From Perkinsela sp. pyNocScin1 (Eukaryota > Euglenozoa > Kinetoplastea > Prokinetoplastida > Perkinselidae), in contig CAXHTR010000005.1 in assembly GCA_964019655.1 (NCBI GenBank), forward strand, positions 682,001-746,000: a DNA stretch of 64,000 nt, in the 5' to 3' direction. A model generated the notes under the pieces. It saw only the letters and a list, made by a program, of their open reading frames with translations, had not been told where the DNA came from and did not search any database. The position numbers and the translations under genes were made by a program. Position 1 is the stretch's first letter. Each line of letters starts with the position of its first letter. This document shows, piece after piece, positions 56,463 to 64,000 of the stretch.

Positions 56463-57323
56463 TCAAAGCTTTAGAAGGGAGCTACCTGATCGCTTTTTTG
56501 ACGCCTTGGCCCCATAACGATGCGGTGCTCGCTCGACCTCTACCCTAAATTGTTGATACTGTGCCGCAACTTTTGCTCGATCCCACGCAATGCCTTTCCA
56601 CAGAACTTCCACGTTTCGGTATTTCTGAGAAGCATTTAACGCCTTCTCAACTTCGGTGGCTTTGCTCATGCTAACTCGCGATTTTTTACCGTTCGGTCTA
56701 TAGACTTTCGATAGCTCATCTACGCCATCTGTTACTCGAACAAATATCATCTTCTTGAGAAGAATGTCAATCTCCCCAACAACTTTTTTAGTCGGAATGG
56801 ACGTAATCCATAAAATGCGCATCGTTGATGGTAAGTTTGTTAAATAGACTTTCCCATGGTACATACCATTGGTTGACATTAGCTCTTCCATATTTCGTGG
56901 TAGCTTCCGCAGGTCAACTGAACGATGAAGGTCACTAAGAATTGATGTATCTCCACGAATGTACAAGAAACGAAGTTTTTGTGGTAGGCGCTCTGCCATC
57001 CACCCATTGATAGATGATACAAATTGTAGGTAGACACATTCAAGAGAAGGCGGAAGCCAGTCTAATGAAACAAGCCACGCTGTATCCGAAAGTGCAACTG
57101 ATATTGACAAGCCTATAGCTTTACCACCCTTGCACTCAATGCCTCTCCAAGCACAAACATCGAAATTATGTAATCCATCTCGAGTCAGCCATCTTTGCAT
57201 GGGATCTAGTAAGTTTATCGGTAATTGTTTGGCATGGAAAAATTGCTGCATACAAATGAGCTGGAAACTGTTTATTTCAGATTCTTGAGTATCTGCAGTG
57301 ATAAAAAACCATGCTGTGATCAT
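56463..57323 (-). CDS. class B LRR protein, 286 aa
   Basis: Opens MITAWFFITADTQESEINSFQLICMQQFF. The cap VCAWRGIECKGGKAIGLSI has both Cys. Landmarks: LDWLPPSLECVYLQFVSSINGWMAERLPQKLRFLYI, LRKLPRNMEELMSTNGMYHGKVYLTNLPSTMRILWI. The C-terminal tail is long (about 95 residues) and strongly basic, ending KASKKRSGSSLLKL, unlike the acidic tails of other members; it could bind nucleic acid or an acidic surface (inference). Confidence 0.87.
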   Translation of the reverse strand: MITAWFFITADTQESEINSFQLICMQQFFHAKQLPINLLDPMQRWLTRDGLHNFDVCAWRGIECKGGKAIGLSISVALSDTAWLVSLDWLPPSLECVYLQFVSSINGWMAERLPQKLRFLYIRGDTSILSDLHRSVDLRKLPRNMEELMSTNGMYHGKVYLTNLPSTMRILWITSIPTKKVVGEIDILLKKMIFVRVTDGVDELSKVYRPNGKKSRVSMSKATEVEKALNASQKYRNVEVLWKGIAWDRAKVAAQYQQFRVEVERAPHRYGAKASKKRSGSSLLKL

Positions 57324-58334
57324 TACTTAGTGAAAAAGGCTGTTATGTGATAACAGTAGTGACTGAGAAAGAAATGATACCCGAATCTTTGGCAACTATG
57401 TGGGAGTGCTGTAAAAGTTCGTTGCCATATCGCGCTTCACACACTATCGCTTATATTGGAATTCAAAGGCTGTGCAATGATCACGATAGTTTTTAAAAGA
57501 GAAACTACCTACATCTTTTTATTTGAAGTGAAACATATCCTTTAGACCCCTCCCCGTTCTCCTGCATTAGTTATAACAGGGAACGGCTTTTAATTAGTTG
57601 CAGTCGCATTTTGGCTCAATAATCGAGATATACAGTAGAATTAAACGTGAGACGGGCTATCTGAATGAGCGGAAAATGTTTCTATATCTTAGCTATCGTA
57701 TTTTTCTTCTATCATTACATAAATAAATGTGCATGTAAGCCTTTCTGAGAACTTACGGAAGTGATTTCTTAGTCACTATTTATAACAATCCGCTGATGTT
57801 TATCGGCAAACTGTTCGCTATGTTTAGATTCGAAAAATAGGACAGTAGCGAAGCCGAACTTTATCAACTTATCGAAAAATAAGCAGAAGTCATGGAAAAA
57901 AGTTTGTCGGTTTGATTGTCGTCGTTTGACTCCCGATCGAACACTTGCATTTTTGGCGAGCTCTTGCGGTTATATCGAACTTTACTGGCTGTGGTGATGA
58001 GCCAGCGAGCCGTACTACTGGCGATAGGGCGTGAGCTAATCACAACCCATGTATGCTAGAAACGACACCTGTATGAATCTCTGTTATTTACGAGCTACAA
58101 TTGAACACTAAGATCTCAAAGCAAAGCATCAACCTGTTTCATCATTCATAGCGCCGACTTATCGGTCGGGCGCGTCGTACCCTGCCACTCTCTGACTAAG
58201 CGCTCGTTGGGGTACTGTTCTACATAGCACGAGCGTTTAGTGAAAAGTTTCAAAAAATTAAAAAGCTAAGGAAATTTTTGTACATAGGGCTCACGCTATT
58301 TCCATTTGTCTTCCTTTTCTTAACTTCTCTCGCA
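57324..58334. other. divergent strand-switch region, about 1 kb
   Basis: One of the longest gene-free stretches. It contains an imperfect hairpin CCGTTCTCCTG/CAGGGAACGG (57554-57586). A pyrimidine-rich block (TTTGTCTTCCTTTTC) lies just before the ATG at 58335. No LRR remnant or RNA gene was recognised. Confidence 0.45.
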
Positions 58335-59492
58335 ATGTTGAGTCTGATGCTTTCCGCAATCGACCCCTCTCTCGGCCGCCTTGACTTCGCCTCGCTTACA
58401 CAGCAGGCACAGATGGAGAATTGTAAAGACGTGTGTAAATGGTCGTGGGTGAAGTGTGACGCCACCAAAAATGTCAAAAAGATCAACTGGTCGCATCACC
58501 TCGAGAATGCAGGGTACATCGACCTTGCCTTCTTACCAGAGACACTCGAAGATCTCCAGATCGCTCGTATCGGCGCGGATGGGTCACTTGACGTCGAGAT
58601 TCTCCCACAAGTCCTCAAAATTTTCAAATTCTCAAGAAATAAAATCCAGGGCTCTGTCGACTGCGCCAAGCTCCCTCCTAATCTAGAGGCCTTCTATGGT
58701 GGCGAAAATTTCCTGACGGGGTCACTCGACCTCCATCTGATGCCAGCGACAGTGAAAGAATTCGCAATTCAGTACAACCAGATGGAGGGTCGAGTGAAGC
58801 TCGGTGACCTTCCACACGAACTCACTCTTTTCAATATTTCAGGAAATTCTCTGCACAGTGAAATTGGGGAATTTGACGCATTGCCCGAGCGTTTGCTTCG
58901 AGTTGGGATTGCGAACACGACGCTTCAAGGCAAATTTCAGGCCAAGTGGATGTCCAAGCGCTCGAAGCAGTTCTTTGGATATCGGTGTAATCTGGAAGGA
59001 AGCGTCGTGCTCAAACATATGCCGAACGCGCTCCAGTTGCTCGACCTCTCGCATAGCCGGCTAGGCGGCTCACTCGATCTCCAGGACCTTAAGAAGAACC
59101 TTTGGTCAATCGTGCTTCATCACAATCGGCTGAGTGGGACGCTCAACTTTCAAGGAATCCGGAAATACGGAGCGCTGCCAAACTTGTACACACTTTACCT
59201 GAGTGCCAACAATTTTTCGGGCTCGATCGTCATGGCTCGAAAGGACATCATCTTCGACCTTCTGTACCTAGACAGCAATAATTTTACAGGAGAGGGCTCT
59301 ATCGACGCACATGTGAGCTCACTCGACATATCTGCGAACGCGTTCGACTCGTTCACCCTGCGCGGCTCGATCTGGAAAGTGCACAGGGACGAAACGCAGA
59401 ACATAAGAGATGAGACTGGCATTCGCAGGGAGAAAGAGACACCGAAGGAACGGGAAGAGCCAAGGGAATACAGATTCTTTGATATACTGTGA
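58335..59492 (+). CDS. class A LRR protein with shortened N-cap, 385 aa
   Basis: First ATG at 58335 (MLSLMLSAIDPSLGRLDFASLTQQAQMEN). About 20 residues usually found between the helix and the cap (ELLVDGI...DENGNFLD) are missing: QMENCKDVCKWSWVKC joins them directly. The cap has both Cys but Trp in place of Gly. About eleven LRRs follow, some irregular. The end is a charged, Glu/Arg-rich tail (REKETPKEREEPREYRFFDIL) without the NG cap. Confidence 0.87.
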   Translation: MLSLMLSAIDPSLGRLDFASLTQQAQMENCKDVCKWSWVKCDATKNVKKINWSHHLENAGYIDLAFLPETLEDLQIARIGADGSLDVEILPQVLKIFKFSRNKIQGSVDCAKLPPNLEAFYGGENFLTGSLDLHLMPATVKEFAIQYNQMEGRVKLGDLPHELTLFNISGNSLHSEIGEFDALPERLLRVGIANTTLQGKFQAKWMSKRSKQFFGYRCNLEGSVVLKHMPNALQLLDLSHSRLGGSLDLQDLKKNLWSIVLHHNRLSGTLNFQGIRKYGALPNLYTLYLSANNFSGSIVMARKDIIFDLLYLDSNNFTGEGSIDAHVSSLDISANAFDSFTLRGSIWKVHRDETQNIRDETGIRREKETPKEREEPREYRFFDIL

Positions 59493-59924
59493 TTTCCGAT
59501 GACTGAAAATGTGAATAGTGCTTTAGGCTATTGTTATAATTTGAAACGAATACTTGAACTTTGTCTTTGATTTCCGAACAATCATTCAGCATTCTATCAG
59601 TCTTTTGTTAAAATGATCCATTCGCTCACTCAATTGTACTATGCTGCATCATTGGGTCAGTTTGCGATAGTACAGCAAAAAATCAAAATGTTTCGTGTTC
59701 ATTCAATAAAGATTGCTTGTTATATTTCAACCACACAAAAATTTTAAAGACTATAAGATGAGAGGCGTAGCTTTTGTCCCGAAGGAAACGCGAGTAGTGC
59801 CCTGATGGCTTGGAGACTTATTATTAAAGATATTAATCAAGGGGGATGTGTTGGATTGATGTGCATGATACTAGACAAAAATTCTTCTTTACATCTCTTA
59901 TCAATTTCATACGCATTGAGTTAG
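59493..59924. other. intergenic, 432 bp
   Basis: AT-rich spacer between two plus-strand genes. Nothing recognised. Confidence 0.4.
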
Positions 59925-60860
59925 ATGGCGAACGGAAATCAATCTATCATGGAAATATTGGATAGAAAGCGCGATGTCTTTCAGCCAGGGAAACAGGGAA
60001 TTATTTTCATTGGCCATGAAGAATTAGGAGAAAAGTATTTCTTAATGCGCTGTTTGTCGATGATTGACTGTATCATCAGCTCATACCAAATTTTTTGTGA
60101 AGGCCAGTACGCTGAATTGAAGGGACCCTCACGGCAAATGAATAACTACTATTTGCGACGTAAGATGCTCAAGATTCTCGCGGATAAGGCGAGAGAAGAC
60201 GACAAGAGCGACACTGTCGTGTGTCGTGCTGGCTTTCGCGCTTGCGAGTCGAGTGTCGTCGGCTTTGCCCCGTTTTATTATAATACAGAGCTACCGATGG
60301 CACCTCCTCCACAATCGTTGAGCTTCTTCTTTCAGCTTATCTTTGAAGATATAGAGCACAGTAAGCATCTGAAGGAAATGACTCTGGCATTCGAGAGAAT
60401 TCGACCCTTTGCAACCACTTGTGCAGCGAAAGTTGATGTCATTGAAGATGAATTCGCAAAATTACTCGAAACGACGCAGAAGGGCATCGATGAATGTATC
60501 TTAATATACGGAGCACACAACATTCCCCATGTGTACGGGTTCATTCTGAGCATTCAAAATAACAGCGAGCTTGATGCTTCGAAAGAAAGAGTAGAGTCTA
60601 TGATCAAAGCAAAACTCGGCGTAAGCTTTCCGCAAATAGCCTATGAGCCTCTTCTTTCCGAAGAAGCATCGCCCGAGAGTATCGGTGACAAACCAACGAT
60701 CATGTTTCACATTACCGTTCTGGGTGAAAATGCATTTTTAGGCTATTATATGGACCCAGAAAAGCACAGCTACTATCGTTTCAATTACACTGCAGACGAC
60801 CTTCTCAAGTACTATCAAAAAAATGGCACTTTCGAGGAAGAAAGCGAAGATTGCGAGTAA
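59925..60860 (+). CDS. hypothetical protein, 311 aa
   Basis: Not an LRR protein and no leader. Opens MANGNQSIMEILDRKRDVFQ. Mixed alpha/beta character with scattered Cys (VVCRAGFRACESSVVGF), a Pro-rich turn (ELPMAPPPQSLSFFFQLI), a helical middle (EDEFAKLLETTQKGIDECI) and an acidic end (EEESEDCE). No family is recognised. Probably a cytosolic single-copy gene caught between LRR genes. Confidence 0.6.
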   Translation: MANGNQSIMEILDRKRDVFQPGKQGIIFIGHEELGEKYFLMRCLSMIDCIISSYQIFCEGQYAELKGPSRQMNNYYLRRKMLKILADKAREDDKSDTVVCRAGFRACESSVVGFAPFYYNTELPMAPPPQSLSFFFQLIFEDIEHSKHLKEMTLAFERIRPFATTCAAKVDVIEDEFAKLLETTQKGIDECILIYGAHNIPHVYGFILSIQNNSELDASKERVESMIKAKLGVSFPQIAYEPLLSEEASPESIGDKPTIMFHITVLGENAFLGYYMDPEKHSYYRFNYTADDLLKYYQKNGTFEEESEDCE

Positions 60861-60979
60861 AGATGCGACTTGAAAGCTCATGCGTAGAACAACTGATATA
60901 TTCTGATATGTTATTTTTTGGACGCAAAGATTTATATCCCATGCCGTATCCGCAGCGAACGCAATTTTTCACTTGCTTG

Positions 60980-60992
60980 ATTTTATTTCAGT
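60980..60992 (+). promoter_or_regulatory. probable splice acceptor (TTTTATTTCAG)
   Basis: A pyrimidine-rich tract ending in CAG a few bases before the ATG at 61001. In a kinetoplastid this would be the spliced-leader addition site of the next gene and gives independent support for that start. The exact site is a visual call. Confidence 0.4.
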
Positions 60993-61000
60993 ATTTCATT

Positions 61001-62023
61001 ATGCAGCTGATCTACCTGCTCTCTATTGATGCAATCGTTGGCCGCATCGATGCGCATGCGCTTTCCCTTCAAGCTCGCATGGAAATTCTCGTCGATGGGA
61101 TCGAAAAGCATCCGTTTCGAGACGCCGATGGTTTTTATCTGGACGTCAGCGAGTGGGCTGATACGACTCTTGACAATACTGGGAATGTAGTTTCCATCGA
61201 ATGGTGGTATCAGAATATTGCAAAGGGCTCCATCGACTTCCAGTGGCTACCGGCATCGGTGCGCTATGTTGAACTCTATAGCTGTCACTTTCACGGTGAG
61301 GTACAAACGGATAAACTGCCGAGAGTTATGTATCACTTCAGAGTACATAGGAACGATTTTACAGGGTCCCTGGACTGCAGAGCGCTTCCACCCCTGATGC
61401 AAAATTTTAGCGTTCAGAACAATAAGCTCTCCGGTAGCGTTGATCTTCTGCATTTGCCTGATACACTCGAAAAATTTCAGATAGGTGGCAATGACTTCAC
61501 GACGCAACTAGAATGGCATCTTCTGCCGAAAGGCATTCGTTACCTTGATCTTCAATCAACTGCACTGCATAGACCACTCCACATCGAAGAAGCCCCTGCG
61601 GGTCTCGTACACTTTTGGTTGGAGCACTGTCACCTTTCGAGTGAAGTTGCTCTGGACAAACTTTCGAAAGTTGTAGAGTCACTCAATCTCTGCCGCAACG
61701 ATCTATGCGGATCAGCTGACCTTACGCACCTGCCAGAGCCACTCACCATACTATGGCTCGCACACAACAAGCTCACGGGAAGCGTAGACCTCACGCGCCT
61801 ACCTCCTGAAATGTGGGAACTTCGCCTATCGCACAACGCTTTTTCGGGGCACATTGATCTCTTTCTATTGCCCGAGTCCCTTGAATCGCTAAATATTTCG
61901 AACAATCAGCTCAGCGGTATGCTTTATCTCGGTGACTGGAACCCAGATTGTGATATCCTGTACAAAAACAATGACTTTGTGGTTTCTCAGTATCGGAGCG
62001 ATTCGATGTGCGCAATACTATAA
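61001..62023 (+). CDS. class A LRR protein ending in a CaaX box, 340 aa
   Basis: Start at 61001 (MQLIYLLSIDAIVGRIDAHALSLQARMEILV); an open frame upstream overlaps the previous gene and is not family-like. The cap EWADTTLDNTGNVVSIEW lacks both Cys. Ten LRRs follow, in the same order and with the same local oddities as the minus-strand gene at 28197. The end SGMLYLGDW...DFVVSQYRSDSM is followed by Cys-Ala-Ile-Leu, identical to the geranylgeranylation box known from some G-protein gamma subunits. This suggests a prenylated, cytosol-facing protein. Confidence 0.91.
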   Translation: MQLIYLLSIDAIVGRIDAHALSLQARMEILVDGIEKHPFRDADGFYLDVSEWADTTLDNTGNVVSIEWWYQNIAKGSIDFQWLPASVRYVELYSCHFHGEVQTDKLPRVMYHFRVHRNDFTGSLDCRALPPLMQNFSVQNNKLSGSVDLLHLPDTLEKFQIGGNDFTTQLEWHLLPKGIRYLDLQSTALHRPLHIEEAPAGLVHFWLEHCHLSSEVALDKLSKVVESLNLCRNDLCGSADLTHLPEPLTILWLAHNKLTGSVDLTRLPPEMWELRLSHNAFSGHIDLFLLPESLESLNISNNQLSGMLYLGDWNPDCDILYKNNDFVVSQYRSDSMCAIL

Positions 62024-62239
62024 AGGCCCCTTGGTATTTGCTTCGCGCAAGAAATAGTCGAAACACCATATCGAAATCGGTGGGATGACTATCTGTAGCA
62101 ACCGCCTGCGGCTCCCTAGAAAAAAAGCAATAATATACAATAAAACTCAAGTGTAGAGTGTATATCTACTAAAAGAAAGATCAAAGATACGGGGAAGCTG
62201 CACATTCGCTGTATCAATTCCGTAATTGTTTTAATCTCA

Positions 62240-63083
62240 ATGACAATCCTCCATGCACTTTTCACGGCCGACGCACCGCTTGCACGCGTCGATTTCGCAT
62301 CGTTGTCTGAGCAGACGCTCATGGAGCTTGTAGTCGAGCACCTCGATGATGATTCCAAAAAGCACGTGCAGGATGACGCGGGCCACTATCTCGACGTCGC
62401 TCATTGGCCACGCACGGTGCTCAGCCCCCCAAGGTCAAGTCACAACGTACATGATTCGGCATGCAATCACAGGGACGGTCAGTTTTTCGTATTTGCCAAG
62501 AGCACTGGAGTGCTTAATCAAAGGCAATTCGTTTGATGATGTGAAAGGAACGCTTGAGACTGCGAGCCTGCCCGGAGTTCTCATCATGTTTGCCTTCCCG
62601 CTCGCCTCGCTCAGTGGCACAGTGGACTTTACAACGCTGCCTAGCACTCTGACGTATTTCGGTATAAATGCCAATCAGTTCTCAGGGGGCTGCGACTTGA
62701 CAAAGCTTCCATCGGGGCTGGAAGAGCTCAGAATATCGAAGAACAAATTATCGGGGGAAATTTCACTATCATCACTGCCCGATAGGCTCGACACGTGCCT
62801 TCTGGACAGCAACTCGCTCTCAGGCCCCTTGGATCTCGAACATCTGCCAGATAGCCTCAAAATTCTGCATATCGGCTGGAACGGGTTCACAGGGAAATTC
62901 TCGCTTCGGAATCAGCCCTCTGCACTCGATGTCCTCGATGCGAAGTGGACTCGCTTCGATGCGACAGCAGTCGTTGGTGCAGACATAAAAGCGAATGTTT
63001 CCCTCCAGTACTCAGGGGTAAGCCAAGTCGTCGATGAAAACGGCATAGCGCACCGCAGGTCATTCAGCTATACGCGTGGATGA
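62240..63083 (+). pseudogene. class A LRR gene with frameshift at a C6 run
   Basis: Opens MTILHALFTADAPLARVDFASLSEQTLMELVV and runs to HWPRTVLS, where a run of six C (about 62427-62432) shifts the frame; the other frame continues with PQGQVTTYMIRHAITGTVSF and seven LRRs to the end YSGVSQVVDENGIAHRR. One C fewer would keep the frame. It is either a recent pseudogene or an assembly error at a homopolymer. Closest ends: the genes at 20094 and 39269. Confidence 0.8.
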
Positions 63084-63201
63084 CAAGGTATCATCTGAAT
63101 AAAAGGAATAAAACTTGTTAATTTATGTACTTTGCAAAAAGATTTACGTCTCATACAGAATATGCACAAACTCTTTTTATGAAAAGCTTATAAGCTTCAT
63201 T

Positions 63202-63976
63202 ATGGTCCCATTGCTCCTCTGTGCGCTTTCTGATGTACAGCAGCTCAACAATTCTGCAAATCAGGCAGTACGAGATGATGCTCAGATGCTTGATGGTTAA
63301 TGAAGCCATGAATCCAAACCAGGTCCTCCGGAGCATGTTCATGGCAAACAGCGTAAAATTTTCCGAGGATGTATGCACGTGGCGGGGTATTCGCTGCCAT
63401 GAATCGAAAGTTCAATCAGTCATTCTTGAGAAAAGTCATGCACTCAACTTTCTACTTTGCCATTGGCTTCCGCCGACGACAGAGATCGTTCATCTGAAAA
63501 CCCTGAGTATTTCCGAAGGGATCCAGGCAGAGTGCTTACCCCGTGCGCTTTTATATCTCTGTTTGGATGGGTGCTACAGCACGGGCAGCATCAATCTGCG
63601 CAACTTGCCCATCAAAATGCTGGAATTTCATTCCATACACTGCCGGGCCGAAGGGACCCTCGATTTAACTAACCTGCCTCCGCAGATGAAACAGATCACC
63701 TTCGTCAATGCAAAGTACACCGCTTTGTACATCTCAGCGCTCAGCCTTCCGGAATCGATCGAGAAGATTGTCATTAGCAAGGGGCTTGCGAATATGCGCG
63801 TCGTGTGGACAGAAAAGAATGAAACGGACGAGCGCCTCAGCATCACTGCGTCATTTGAAAAAGTTCAAAGCGATTATTACGCTTTCTGCGAATCTGAAAT
63901 CGAGCGATCGAGGGATCAAGTTATGAAATGGAAATTTGAGAGTCGAGCAAAGAGAAAGCAAAAGCTACTTGAGTGA
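63202..63976 (+). pseudogene. class B LRR gene with an early frameshift
   Basis: MVPLLLCALSDVQQLNNSANQ from the ATG at 63202 is a good class B leader, but its frame stops at 63298. The family continues in another frame with MMLRCLMVNEAMNPNQ, the cap VCTWRGIRCHESKVQSVIL, CHWLPPTTEIVHL, AECLPRALLYLCL, LRNLPIKMLEFHSIHCRAEGTLDLTNLPPQMKQITF and LPESIEKIVI, then a basic tail (KFESRAKRKQKLLE). The shift lies between 63260 and 63285. Otherwise undamaged. Confidence 0.8.
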
Positions 63977-64000
63977 GTATTGAGATGACCACAAGAATAT

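Noticed and set aside
57900-58030. tRNA gene suggested by GATCGAAC near 57940
   Set aside because: No matching A box, stems or anticodon loop could be formed around it.
60-63976. Introns in LRR genes
   Set aside because: Breaks in reading frame fall at random points, have no GT/AG borders in common and coincide with single-base changes or a transposon, so they are mutations rather than introns.

Overview
The window reads as nuclear DNA of a unicellular eukaryote, most likely a kinetoplastid or close relative (a bodonid or a Perkinsela-like lineage). This is inferred from intron-free ATG-started genes on the standard code, genes packed head-to-tail on one strand for several kb before a strand switch, a short mitochondrially targeted HMG-box protein like the kinetoplast-associated proteins, and a eukaryotic zinc-finger-tailed tRNA isopentenyltransferase. 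No spliced-leader or kDNA sequence is present to settle it.

About 50 loci belong to one hugely expanded leucine-rich-repeat (LRR) superfamily. Class A proteins have a very short hydrophobic leader, a GRVD...LxxQxxMELL helix, an LRRNT_2-like cap (W.G....G.V..I.W), then 5-15 repeats of a 23-residue LRR (LPxxLxxLxLxxNxFxGxxDLTx), often closed by a VVDxNG cap. Class B proteins are shorter (about 220-290 aa), have a CxWRGxxC cap followed by LPRELRYF, only 4-6 irregular LRRs and a charged tail. No member shows an obvious transmembrane helix or GPI signal. Three class A proteins end in a CaaX prenylation box.

Layout: minus-strand LRR genes 0.1-6.8 kb; a divergent region at 6.8-8.5 kb with a hAT transposase relic and TTGCAAC hairpins; plus-strand LRR genes 8.5-11.1 kb; minus strand 11.7-21.8 kb (LRR genes plus one small unknown gene); a plus-strand island of conserved single-copy genes 22.9-26.2 kb (MsrB-fold protein, small membrane protein, tRNA isopentenyltransferase, HMG-box protein); minus LRR 26.9-32.8 kb; plus LRR 33.5-39.0 kb; minus LRR 39.3-41.9 kb; plus LRR 42.5-49.0 kb, ending in an unrelated RNI-type LRR gene; a repeat-rich accessory zone 49.3-51.2 kb; then short clusters of LRR genes on alternating strands to the end, including one class B gene split by a 636-bp hAT-type MITE with an 8-bp target duplication.

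Many LRR loci are decaying: single in-frame stops, frameshifts (some at C homopolymers), and fragments hidden in apparent intergenic DNA. The picture is a birth-and-death LRR array invaded by hAT elements, with paralogous pairs scattered to opposite strands. The LRR proteins presumably bind ligands or partners, but no function can be read from sequence alone.
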